Below, one piece after another: positions 30,512 to 42,287 of a DNA stretch of 64,000 bases. A program made the position numbers and the translations under genes. Origin of the DNA: Paracyclopina nana (lineage: Eukaryota > Arthropoda > Copepoda > Cyclopoida > Cyclopettidae). The DNA lies in NCBI GenBank assembly GCA_019096065.1, contig JAGUCH010000001.1, positions 12,028,001 through 12,092,000 on the forward strand, given 5' to 3'. The notes under the pieces are model-generated. The model worked only from the letters and a program-made list of their open reading frames with translations. It did not search any database and had not been told where the DNA came from. Numbering within the stretch: position 1 is the first letter of the stretch; every line of letters starts with the position of its first letter.

Positions 30512-31910
30512 GCTCAAATTACCATAAAAAAGATTGCCATTCCCACTCACACAAATGCAGACAGACAATTATTCAGCCACTACAGATATCTATAAGGAGT
30601 TATTTCTTTCCCTTTTGGCAAATTTCTTGCTGTGATATAATATTTTCAGGAATTCACTACAGAAAAAGCTCAAAATAGCAATTTAGGTTTAGTTTAGATT
30701 ATTACGTAACCTAATGGCTTTAAGAGCGCCAAGCATCTAACGCCATCTGTGGCGGTTTCGACAACTAAATCGGCGCAGTGCAAGCAATCAAGTATTGCAT
30801 TGTTTTGTATATAGTACAATTCCTACTGCCAGCACAACTGATGAGAAGCTCACTTCACCTCTCCCTAGCCGCAGCCATGCTTTTGGTGGCTCCAACTTAA
30901 AATTGATGACGAGAAAGCAACACCGTCAACGTAAAAGTCGCGGGGGCCATTAATGTGGTTCGAGGTCGACGGTCCTTCTACTGCTAGAAAGGATTGCCAT
31001 AAAAGCCTGCACAATAGACTTCTTCTTCTTCATCATCATTGTGGAAATCCAGCTGGGTGAAAAATAGTCTATTTGGGAATGCTTTCTCTCTGAAATTTGT
31101 GTTAGCTTACAAGGGCCACAATGTTTAAATTATTTCCTCTCGCAACCTATTTGACGTTTGTCTTATTTGCTTGCATTGCTTTTTCGTAGTCTAGGTTATT
31201 AGCAGCTAAAAAGATGATGATGACATCAGAAACAGTAGCATACAGATGAGATCATTAACTACCACTGAAATGTATCCATGCCAGCTCCTAGTAATAAATG
31301 CCATAACTTTATGGGAGTGCAGAAATGTGCGGCATTCATTCTGTAAATCTCGACTGGTAGTGTAGCCAGGATTTGCCGCTTCACACGTGTACCGGTACAT
31401 CAAAGTGCAGCCATTTTGAGGATCAAAGACTTATGGCTTACGTGGCCGTACTGAGAATGCCAAAATAATGAAAGAAAATTTCATTCCTTCCAAAGTTGCT
31501 CGTGCCTTAGCAGAGCCTGGATTTGACAACCACAGAACCACTGGAACTGATCAAGTGAAACTAATTAGCTTTTTTTCTCCCAAATATCAACTGTTTGCTC
31601 TTGGTTTCAGCCAAATCTGAATGATGCATGAGGAGAAGCTTGGAGACAATATTTGCCATCATCCTGGGTAAACAGCTATAATTAGTGTGCCGGCAGATAT
31701 ATGTCACGGAGAAGGCCAAAATTGAAGGCCAAAATGACCTCCTCAGCAATCCTGTGACGACATAAGAAAAGCACCTCTAATAATAGCCAATGTTCGTGAT
31801 ACAGGAAGTCGTATTCCCTTATTTACGACCCTCGAACTCAACTTATGGCTCCTCTAATATCAATGGAAAGCATTATTACGAGCCATTAGAACGTAAGATT
31901 GTTTTATTTC
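30512..31910. other. Intergenic, no gene seen
   Basis: Unique-looking AT-rich sequence. Scattered short ORFs lack splice partners, and no repeat family was recognised. Confidence 0.5.
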
Positions 31911-32828
31911 TTAGGCAATGTGTGCCATCTTATTGTGATACTCATAGTTGCTATCGTCGTCATAGTCCATTCTATTGGGCGCAACACGGTTATGATCCAA
32001 CGCACTTCCCCCCATTCCAAGTGCCATTTTCTTGAACAGACTTTGAACTACCACCCACAAATAGATGAGCACTCCAAAGGACACAACGTAGCCTAATGGG
32101 GGGCCAGAAAGAGAAAAGGTAATATTTTCGTTCATTAGCAGCTGTGGCCGAACTACTTGGATTCATGCACCGGTAAGTTTGCATTATGGAAGCAGAATAT
32201 TGTGCATTGTGAACGGCTAAATAAGGGAATGAATGGAGGAAGGTTGCGTGCCTAAAGGCGGGCAAACTGCCGCCATCTTCCACTCTTTCCTTTTCTATAT
32301 ATACTTGCCTAAGCAATAAAGGACTAGTTGCCAAATAGGCACACTAAGCGCAGACAGGCTATTTGCAATGGCAGAGGCCACAACAAGGCCATAAATTAAT
32401 GGTATCATCCCAATGCCCATTAAAACGATGCCAATCATGTAGAGAATGAGCCATGGCAACATAAAACAACGATTTCCATTAACAACGGCCCAAACTAATC
32501 CCAGATTTGGTAACAAGAAAATCAGCTGAGAGATGACATTTCCGGCCATGATTCCCCCATATGAAGACCCCCACCATTCTTGTAAGGCCAAAGCGTCGCT
32601 GTTAGTCAATGCAATCTTTCCGTCAAAGCATATAATGGTGGAATCGGGGCCTCCGCCATTTTGTGCAGCTTGAGTACCACAGTCATTGAAGGCACTTTTT
32701 CGCTGCTCCAAGATTACAATTGAGGCAATTAAGCTGATCAAGATCAGGAGGGAAAAAACGAGGCCAATGGCCTTCACTCCACCTCTATGGTCGACACAAC
32801 AGCAACAAGTTTCTACGTTACAGCACAT
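31911..32828 (-). CDS. Four-transmembrane (LAPTM-like) protein A
   Basis: Two exons, 32828-32309 and 32092-31911, give 233 residues. The chosen start is the ATG at 32828 (MCCNVETCCCC); an in-frame ATG further upstream at 32912 would add 28 residues. The Cys-rich amino end is followed by GGVKAIG and four hydrophobic segments at about 17-41, 90-117, 121-147 and 160-193, with LPW at the start of the third. The layout, a Cys cluster followed by four membrane segments, resembles lysosome-associated LAPTM/MARVEL-type tetraspans, but I cannot name an orthologue. The intron begins GCAAGT instead of GTAAGT (AG|GCAAGT...TTAG), a GC-AG intron; the join keeps frame and completes the fourth membrane segment. 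It is a paralogue of the gene at 34499-35427. Confidence 0.78.
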
Positions 32829-34083
32829 ATTAACACTGGAACCTCGCGTCTGCCCCCCATGTCTTTTTATAAGCACTAAGTCTCGTTTCCTAGGTAACAC
32901 TACATGTAACATTTGCCAATATAAGAATTAGTACAGTGTGCAAGAAGTATGGGCTCCTATCGACTTTAAGTTAAAAGTGAAGAAAATCTCAATGGACTCA
33001 ATGTATGCGAGAGTATATTTTGATCCTTCTTTATTTTTATAGTGACGTAAGTGACCTTTTGCCTTGTTGTTGGTAGGACAATTTGACTACGTCATTGTTG
33101 AGGAACCAATAAAGTCCTCTTCCCTTTGTTATTGGCACTACTTTCTGGTCTGTACCAGTATAAAGTAAAAAGCTCTATATTGCCTAAGAAGTAATTGACT
33201 AAAGCTGCCACTATGCAACTGAGTGGCTTATCATTTTCTGTTATAAGTAGTGAGTCTTGATAACTTGTTAATAGGCAAATTTACAGTAATTTAAAGACCC
33301 ACGCCGAATTGCTACAGCAAAAAGAGCATTTCCTCCCTACTTAAGAGGAAGTTTGGTGAATTGAAAAGCTCTTGTGGAAACCTGAACCGCGAGAAAGTTT
33401 GAGAGAGTAATAAAATCTTCATCTTGGGTTAATCTAGTAGCTCTATCTCTCCAGCTAAAGGAAATGTCTAAAAGCTTGACGAGATACTTGCAACCTCAAC
33501 CTTCGATGAAATTCAACCATTCTTTGCTCCAGCGATTTGATGTGATGGAATTATTTATGAAGACTCAGCAATTTTGAATATTCCGAAGCTAATGTAGACA
33601 GATTCGATTGACACAAATTTTTGACTTGGCAAAATGCGCTGTAGCAGAATTGATACCCTTTGCCCTGGATATGATGAAGGAGCTGCCTTATCATTGCAGG
33701 TTCTAGCTGGGGTATTAAAACGTAGCTATTCTGAGTCTAAAATGAACTTATTTTGAAGTTCCTTTACCCAAAAACCAAGCAGCATCTGACGTGTTGCTAG
33801 AAAAATGAGAATAAAAAGGCAATGGCTTAGTCTCCTCTGGAGATTTTATAGTGACCAACTGAAAACTCTTAAATTAGCAGCCATTCAGTTGTAAAGGCTT
33901 GCTGAAATGACGCAACTGCATTTGCGGATATTCACGTTTAACTTTTGAAAGAAGCTAATGCAACGCTGATAGTCACCTGTATTATGGTTGATGATGCATT
34001 AGCTTTTAGCAATTGGACTCGCTAACATTCGCATTCGAATAATTTTTTACTTCTTAGCAAAACCGATTTTGTAAGTATAGTAT
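32829..34083. other. Intergenic, with a solo MITE end at 33824
   Basis: No gene is visible. At 33824-33857 the sequence GGCTTAGTCTCCTCTGGAG and what follows matches one terminal arm of the family 2 element at 48573-48717; the opposite arm is missing, so this is a truncated copy. Confidence 0.5.
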
Positions 34084-34156
34084 GCCGTGATAGCTCAGTT
34101 GGGAGAGCGTTAGACTGAAGATCTAAAGGTCCCCGGTTCGATCCCGGGTCGCGGCA
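34084..34156 (+). tRNA. tRNA-Phe (GAA)
   Basis: 73 nt with a 7-bp acceptor stem (GCCGTGA/TCGCGGC, one G-T pair), A box TAGCTCAGTTGGGAGAGC, anticodon stem TTAGA/TCTAA around CTGAAGA with anticodon GAA, and T arm GGTTCGATCCC. There is no intron, CCA is not encoded, and a T run follows within 3 nt as a Pol III terminator. All arms pair, so it should be functional. Confidence 0.97.
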
Positions 34157-34498
34157 ATTTTTATTCGTGCTGTTTATAATATATTTTTTTGGCCTCTTGC
34201 CGTGATGCTTATTAGAAGTATGTCTTTTCTTTTCTTGGAGACAATCAAGCATTGTCTATGGATTTTGGATCGAAAAAGGATCTTACTACCAATTCTTTTT
34301 GATGAGAGTTATTTCAGTAGTACTTTCTTAGAAGAAAAATATATAAGCACCGTTTGAATCGGGTAAGAGCTAAAATTGGAACGAAATCCTATGAACCTTT
34401 GTTGAAGTATCCTTATAGAGGGAAGATTCAATTGGTTGACCATTTGTTGCCCTTACACAAGAATATCTGTATTCAAGAATACTTCTAATACAAAGAAG

Positions 34499-35427
34499 CT
34501 AGAGTACTTTTTTCTCCTCTTGTTCAGCAATTTCAGCTTCTTCCTCAGCTAGCATCTTTTTTGAAGGCGCAACTTCGACAATTGGAGCCGAAGCTTTGTG
34601 ACGAGTTTGCACAAATTCCTGGCCATATAAGTATCCACCATCATACATCGAGTTATAGTAAAAGTCCCTCTCGTATTGGGGATACGGTGCCATGACAGCA
34701 ATTGTTAAAGGCTGTTGTGAATGGGCTTTCTCAGCCTTTTTAGCCTCTGATATTGGGGCCTGTGGTGGGGGCGGCGGAGGAGCAGGAGCCACTTGAGGTA
34801 ATCGACTTGCTCTCAAAAGTTGATCGAAAACGACCTTCACATGGACCCAAAAATAAAGGGAAACCAGGCCTATGGTGATGGGGATCAAGCCCAACAGAAG
34901 ATTGTACTGAATTGCTGGATTATTCACCAATGCTGGGAATCCCAAGTAAGCTATAATGCTTGGCCCATATAGCATCACAATGGCGTACAAAAACTGATAG
35001 ACCATCCACGGCAGAAAAAGCCATTCGTAGTTCTATTAATGGGAGAATTCGAGTTAATAATGAATTGGAAGCAAAATACGAGCTGTGGCATGAAGAAATC
35101 CGATTTGGTGTCATTCTTTGTTTAGCAAACACAAACCTGAGTGGCTGCCCAAACAAGCACAGCATTACAGACGAAACCAACGAGGAAAAACATAATGCCA
35201 AATATCAACAGCTCCTCATAGCCTCCATTTTGCAGGAAAGGCATGTCAACAAAGGTCGTGTTCTCATAAGCGGTCGTATTGCCCCTGAAGTGATTGATTT
35301 CGTATACGGGCCATATGAGGCACAAAAAATGGAGGATAAAGTAAAAGAATCCGATGGCTTTCACTCCCAAGGGGCGATTGGTCAGACAGCAAAAGAGCTT
35401 ATTAAAGTCGCACTCGCATAGACACAT
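34499..35427 (-). CDS. Four-transmembrane (LAPTM-like) protein B
   Basis: Two exons, 35427-35137 and 35032-34499, join in phase 0 to 274 residues. MCLCECDF at the start, then LTNRPLGVKAIG and membrane segments at about 20-43, 74-94, 101-125 and 140-165, with FLPWMVY opening the third. The GVKAIG and LPW signatures and the segment spacing match protein A, so the two are paralogues in the same orientation about 1.7 kb apart. The C-terminal tail is different: a run of seven prolines around residue 182, tyrosine-rich stretches (YPQY, DFYYNSMYDGGY) and an acidic-basic end (EEEAEIAEQEEKK). Tyrosine signals of this kind can direct endolysosomal sorting. The molecular role is unknown. Confidence 0.78.
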
Positions 35428-38400
35428 GTCTCACTTGGTTGGAGGCTAAAAAATAACTACTCCAATATTCCTTGGCAGCAATTTACGCCGAAACTCATTA
35501 AACAGAATTGGTGGGCCTTCAACGATGTTTACCGTCCTGTCAAGCCTTTTTGAATGTGAAGTGGGCCTCTTCTATGGTACCATTGCATTGGCAAATCGAT
35601 ATAACAGTTTCAAAGGCTACGCCACTTTGGAGCACTCAGACTGCTTTGGAAAACTTCCATGGTTACCGAAGTGCGGTGGAGTACCAACAATGGATCGAAT
35701 GGAGGCGAAAAGACAAAATACTACAACATTCTGCAAGTTCATTTCTCGTCTTTCTTGGGTCACGAGCAGTGAATTAATCAAGGCTTGAACAGACAGTTTT
35801 GTGGCTTTGTTCAAGGCTTTGCAAATTGAGTCAGAGGATTGAAAGTTCATAGCTAGCTTGGCGTACTTAAATGCATTATCCTTTAATAAAATGTTGGAGC
35901 AATAGGAGTAACGGGACCAAATTTTAAGCCTTGATATGCCAGTTAATTTTGTGCTTTTTGGAAGTGTATCAGGTGTAAACGCGTACTTTTGTATATCTCA
36001 TATAGATGGCGCTTTCTGAAGAGCCGTAAATAGGGCACAGAGTGACAAGCTCCATCTATAGCGCGACCAGAGAACTAACTATCATCATTTGATCCAAGGA
36101 TGCAGAACAATAAATTGATGAGAGTATCTCGTTCTCAACAACAGCTGACCTTATTTTGGAATAAAATTGCTAGTGTAGAGCTCAAACTTCGCTTTAATCG
36201 GACCGATAACTTCAAGAGTTCATTGCTTTTCGGTGAAATTACCAAATCCCAAATTAAATGTACATATGCTAAAGCTGAACGCATCTCGTTAAAGTGTGCC
36301 TTTTCTTAGAAGTTATTCGTAGCCGGGAGGAAAAATACAAACTGGCTAGCCTGGTACTCGAGCATCAAAAGCTAAAAAACTCAGTAAAAGTAATTTAGTG
36401 ACGACTACTGAGAGCTAAGCAAGAAAGAGAAGAAGAAAGTTTTGATTATAAAGAAAGTTTGCAAAGTACCCAAGTTGTGATGTTTCCTCAGCTTTCCTCT
36501 CTGATTATCGTTTCTCGTAATGGTGGCTTTGAAATCATTTGGTAGCAGATGACTGAAACCCATTGCAAAAAGCGCAAAGATACCACTAGATACTTCCCAA
36601 GATAGCAGCCGGCCAAAGATACCTGGATTTTTTACTTCACAGAAAGTGAGGACATCCCAGAGCAATAGTTGGCTTCTCCACGTTTTGTTGAAAGAGAAAA
36701 ATGGATACCCTTGAGTATCTCTTTAGCATAATTACTCTAGTTACTCACAAGAGGAACGACTCTAGAAGCAATTTTTTACCGTAAATGACTTGAAAATATT
36801 TTATTTTCGGCTTTCTGGCCTCCGACATAGCGGTGTATGCGCACACGAAAGGAAATATAGGCAATAGCGAATGTTAGGGGGAGATATCGGAAATTATGGG
36901 CCAATCCCACCCAACCAAAAACATCATTGGTAACTCCACCGGAATTGCAGCAAGAATTAAGCTTTCGAAATCCATAAGAAGTAAATAGGCAAGTTTGCGC
37001 CTTCGTGTCATCCCTTTTATATATGATTTTGGCTTGGAACATTTGCTGCATAAATAAGCTCTGAACCGAAATATTGTTTGGACATAAAAGTTGTCCATCA
37101 TACTATTGCGTGACAATTAAAACTGCAACGCTCTTTTCCAAGGCCTAATCAACAGTCTGCTTTGGAAAGGAATTGTCAATCAGCAAGAACTGCTCCCGAG
37201 GGAAATGCAGGTAGAATAACACCTAAACGATGTTTTTTATTGCCTTGAAAAGTATCTTCAGTACTCATATTAGGAGCTAGGGCCGCAGCAAATAGCAATT
37301 TCTACAGCATAGCAGCTACATGCATCGAAGGAAGGAAAAACGGCCCCTCGTTTTTCAGGCTATTTATCAAGTGGATGTTTGAATTATTGTATCGTGAAAA
37401 TAGAGCCTGTAGCAGTTTAGATAAAACGTAAATCTCTTGTAAAGCGCGGCAGATCAGATCATACTACGTAAATTTGACCATGGAAGCATATAGTATATAT
37501 GCAATAGGAATCTGTATTTGTATATTTTACCCGATCATGTTGAGTCGGAATTTCGTCAGTATTTCCTTCTACCACTATTTTTCCAGTTTTGCTGATACTA
37601 TATTCTTTTCCACTTTGTTTTGATGACTTGGGATTATGATCCATCACCAAATACTTTGTTTTCCTGCATCTCTGATCACTACCTTCTACTAAGGGGACAA
37701 TTTTGTTTTCTTTGCGTAGCACGTCGACAATCTGTTGATTTGGCATCTTCTTCTTTTGTAGCGCTCTCTTTGAGTGGGACTAAAGGCCAACAATTGGTTT
37801 TGTCATGAGAAGTCCAACCTTTGCTTTGTGTCCGCATTCCAAAAGGTATTACCTACCTAGCCGCTCTAAAAAGTGACCCTTCGGGGCATTCTCATATCCA
37901 AATAAAAGTGAGGCGAGTCTCGTACAAAAATGTGGACGTAATACAATCTTGGATGTAAGCCAGCTCAGTTAAGTATTATTGCTTTCAACCCATGGCATTT
38001 TTCGCATTTTTTTTTTTGTATGCAAATGAAAGCGACCTTTTTGATTCAATTCAGTGGCACTTGAGGAGAGCAAACAAGGGCTTTCTTTTTCCTTGGTAAA
38101 ATGAGTGGCAAGGCTCATTTAATGGACCTTGTGTGACGCATGCAAAGAATAACTAAAGTGATTTTTAGGTGGTTCCATCCCGCAGAAATTCTCCTGGCGG
38201 TATTTTAGGCCAAATGATGATGCGGGCTTTGAAGATGAGAAAAAGTTGGGCTTTCACGTTCATAAAAGGCTACCTTGTGAACCTTTTCAACCTGCTCAAG
38301 TTCAACCTAGCATATTATTATAACCAGTAGGTATAATTGTCACATTGCTCAGACTATTAATATTCGATGAGCTACACGATTGGAAATGAAATTGGCCATG

Positions 38401-41206
38401 AATTCCTATGTGACCACACATAAATTGCGTGGAAAGCCGTACTTATTGGATGCACGCAAGAGAAAAAACTCAAAAGAATTGTGAATAAGGGGATTATTAG
38501 TACGGTCTATGGGGAGAAACCTCATCTCTCATTGTTGGAAAGATTTCTTGTGTGCCCTAGCATAATACCATAGATATACTACAGGCAAGGTGAAATCTCG
38601 AGCACAATGTGTGTAATAGAAGTAGTTCTTTGGTCAGAAAAAAGGTTGAGCCACTCGAGCTTAGCAACTTTCTTCCTGTGTAGTATGCGCTATAAACCAT
38701 ATGAAGTATTTCGCCTTGATACTGCAGCAACACCATTATTTGAATGCTGCGTATTCCATCTTCCCATACCAGTTGACTTCACAATATACATGAGATTGGT
38801 TTTGTCTAGAGCAGAGCTAGATGCCCTAATTGCTATAAGTGAATACGTTCCAAAGTGCAGACTATTGGATTAAGTGTGCTTCGTTTTCTGAGAGAGCAGT
38901 GTGAAAACAAACGGTATTTTTCTTGCTGAAAAAATATAGCTCAGAGTCTGTTGTTTCGCTTTTCAATGGTCGTGGGATCTGCTTAATGATGACAAAACTC
39001 GATTACGACCTTTTCTGATTGAGACCCTTCTTCATTCATCCTAAACATGACTGGATACCGAATGACTGGTAAGTCAAGTTATCTTAGGAAAAAAGTTAAC
39101 TTAGCTTCATTCTATGCAGTACCAGCAAAGCTAAGCTATAGTTGTCAAACTTAACTGTCTAGCGGTCATTTTCTAAAAGAAGGAAAATGGACATTTTCTT
39201 GACTTTGATCAGCTTTAAAAAAATGCTGTAGATTTTAAAACATTATTGTAAGTATTTAAAACTACCTACGTACAGTACAAGGCAGTCTGTAAAGAAGCAT
39301 ATACATAGTTTTGGCACCGTCTTTTATATTTGTTTTTGCTCTGTACCTAAGAATTCTTTTGATTTATTGCAAGTAGCTCCAGTTGTGACTGTATCGAATT
39401 CACTGGCCAGAAAGATAAAACAGCAAAAATGGGTCTCAGAAAAGGAACCTTTTCAGTGGGCTTACCTGCATCAAATCTGAGCCACCTCCAGCACCTCCTC
39501 CAGGAGCTCCACCCACATGCATTTTGGTATGCTATAAACTATATTCCCCACTACCACGCCTCAGACAATTAGAAAGTTATCATGATACTCTCCTATCAAC
39601 AATTGGGTTCGGTCCAGGTCTGATGGGCAACAGATTAAACCAGCAACTGATTCAGCGTACAAGTCGAGGTGGCCTCAGAAACGGTTGCGGCTCTGCCAGT
39701 GAGTAGTGGCCTCTACTTTGCAGCCTCTACTTTAGTAGCAGTAGCATAACAACACCCGTGTAGTGCTGGGAATCTCTACAGCCAGCGCGCAGTCACTGTA
39801 CAAACCCAGAGCTTTGGTTTACGTTTTTTTGTAAGAGGCTATGCTACTCTTACACTAGATTTCCAGACCATCTAACCCTAAAAAGCCCTTCCCAAGAGTG
39901 ATGAAAGAACGTTAACACCACCGAGGACTATAGACTGACCAAGTTTCCTAGATCGGGCCTCGCATTAGAAGATTAACATGGGCTTCAGTTGCGGTGCTTA
40001 CCCACAGACGCGATGATGTAATACATTTACAAACTTCAGACCTTGCTGGTGAAAGTAGCTCGTGAAATTTGCTGGCACGCCATGACATCTCATGGCTGCT
40101 AGATTTGCACTTAAAGGTAAAACTGAGCAACGCTGAATCGCTTTGATGCGACGAAAAAAATCTTTTTTGCTTTCAAGCTTCCTGAGAGTTTTAAAATTGT
40201 ATTTCGTTGCCCTCTAAGATATCTGGTCTATCTTTGTGTCTATCTGAATTGAAAATTGAGAGCGAATCGAGTGGCCTTACCGATTTGAGCCTTAAGAATT
40301 ATTTTTTGCCGGACTAAGCTCGGTGGACGTTTACAGATTTCCTACAATGACTGCCAGAGCTTAGAATTACAGTTCTTTTCTCTGATCTCAATTAATTAGT
40401 TAGTTAATCACTCTTTGCCTTTAACAAATTGCATACTATATTTGAACGAGAGAAAGTACTACCTCACTGCTTTCTTTACAAACGATGCATGCACCACCCA
40501 AAAGGAAAGAACAGCAACCACTATCATTCATTTCAATTTGTAATGCAACCTAAGTATTTGACCTTTTCGAGACTTTCCAATCAGTCACTACGAAGAAGAA
40601 CGACGGAGACGGACAGTTGAATCCTTCCACTTTCATTTGGCGCTGCATTTAATATTGGAAAAACTTGCTATAAGTAAGGGTTTTGCTTTTCTGCTTCTGC
40701 CTGGCTTTTCTCTAAACTAAAATAAACGACATAAAAGTATTTTCTATTCTATCCTAATCTCATCTGCAAAATTCCACTGGCAGGATGGAATCTTTTGAAA
40801 ATATACTAATTGTCGTTGTTTTCATTTGCTTCAACATGCAAGTTTGCTAGTTCCATAATAATTGTCAGTACTAAGCTGAAAATGAACAAGCAACTTTATT
40901 GCGCGAGTGTATCATTGGCTGTGCTGCAAGTCCTAGCTCTGTCGAGAAAGGCTCATAAAAGTAAGCTTTTTGTGAAAATAAAAAATTGAAGCCTCATGGG
41001 AAAGCTTCTCTGAAATTAACGACACACGCTTACAGCAAAAAGAGCCGAAAATGAACGCTATCATGAGAGTTTTCTCAAATAAATGGGAAAACTACGTAGC
41101 CTTTTTTCCAACAGTATCTACGAGCGCAACAAATTGAAGATCCTCACAAAACCTCGCTCTACTTAGCTATCTTTTTTCACTTTTGGCGAAGTTGGTTTTT
41201 TTTGCA
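35428..41206. other. Gene-poor region, no supported gene
   Basis: I found only isolated exon-like stretches: a minus frame at 37746-37459 (95 codons, very charged), a minus frame near 36874-37051, and a minus Gly-rich stretch at 39523-39465 ending at a good donor (ATGCAG|GTAAGC). None could be joined into a gene. Near 39225 the GTAGATTTTAAAAC motif of the 640-1525 repeat reappears. Confidence 0.45.
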
Positions 41207-41209
41207 TTC

Positions 41210-41574
41210 AGGGCGTTCTCATATTCGGCCTTCAGGCTAGGTCGGTCACCAAAAGAGGTTACCAACCTAAAGTAGGCAGGCAATTAAGGTACGATAAGCA
41301 TTTGTAATTAACCAGCTTGCCAACCAGTTGTTAGGTAACCACTACGTAACGGTTGATTAAAACAAGTTTTTGGTTACCTAAAATCAGGTTTTGTTCGTCA
41401 AATGAGAACGAATAATTTTTAGGCAACCAGCTGAGATAGCCAAGCCTGGTTAACCAATAGCTTAATATGGTTCGGTAGCACATACATTATTATTCGATGA
41501 TTCTTTGAGACCTATGTACCTCGCCTACCTACCAAGTTCGGTAACCTCCTAATGTCTGAAGATGAGAATGCCCT
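41210..41574. mobile_element. MITE, family 1 copy B
   Basis: 365 bp, begins AGGGCGTTCTCATATTCGG and ends in the imperfect complement (ATGAGAATGCCCT), flanked by the 3-bp duplication TTC (41207-41209, 41575-41577). The interior repeats GGTTACC/GGTAACC-type sequence in both orientations. No ORF. Confidence 0.72.
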
Positions 41575-41624
41575 TTCAAACTGCCCTATTTCATAAATGC
41601 ATCATCCCTACTAACCTGCATATA

Positions 41625-42285
41625 CAGTCTGTCCGGTAGATTTCTGTACACTTTGAAATCAAAAGTTTGTGTTAAAACTTCTAGAAATACTAGACACAAT
41701 GGATACCGTTGGAAAGCTTGAAACTTAAGCCATTTTTTTAGTTTTGAGATTTTTAAAAAGTATTAATTCAAATTGATAGTTACTCCAAATTCACGCCCAT
41801 TTTCACTGATTTTTTTTTCTTTCACAAAAAAATATTTATTCAATTTCACAAAAAATTGGTTAAGCATTTGATCTTCATAAACTTAAAATCCCAAAAATGT
41901 GATGTTTAAAACACTAATTTTGAAACTTTTTTAGTAGGCAGTGGCCTTATTGTCTTTTTTCTTTTTACTGAAAAATATCCTTTCCAATCATACACCTTTC
42001 TGATGAGCCAGCATAGTGCTGCAAGATTTTTTTTTCATGCTTAGCTGAAAATTTGGTCAATAATAGCCGGTTTTGGCAAAGCTTTTTTGGGAGAAAAATT
42101 AAGGGTACTTCAGGAAAATTAGGTTTTATCATTTTTTTTACTTTTAATTTCTTTTATCCCTTGAAGTAAAAAAAAGATGGCCAAAGATTCAAGCTTTCCA
42201 ATGATATCCATTGTGTCTAATATTTCCTGAATTTGTAACACAAACTTTTGATTTCTAAGTGTACAGAAATCTCCGGGACAGTCTG
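41625..42285. mobile_element. Non-autonomous mariner-type element with ~100-bp inverted termini
   Basis: 661 bp. The left end CAGTCTGTCCGGTAGATTTC and the complement of the right end (CAGACTGTCCCGGAGATTTC) match over about 100 bp with a few changes, including the internal TTTCTGTACACTT and ATGGATA-type segments. TA flanks both ends (41623-41624, 42286-42287). CAG...CTG termini and TA duplication are the mark of Tc1/mariner. No transposase ORF, so it would depend on a partner elsewhere. Confidence 0.8.
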
Positions 42286-42287
42286 TA

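Noticed and set aside
36405..37116. Third member of the four-transmembrane family
   Set aside because: I looked for GVKAIG and LPW signatures and found none; the frames are broken.
37459..37746. 95-codon minus-strand frame, charged
   Set aside because: A possible acceptor lies upstream at about 37778, but no partner exon gives a recognisable protein.
39465..39527. Gly-rich minus-strand start exon with good donor
   Set aside because: Only about 20 codons, and no following exon could be linked.
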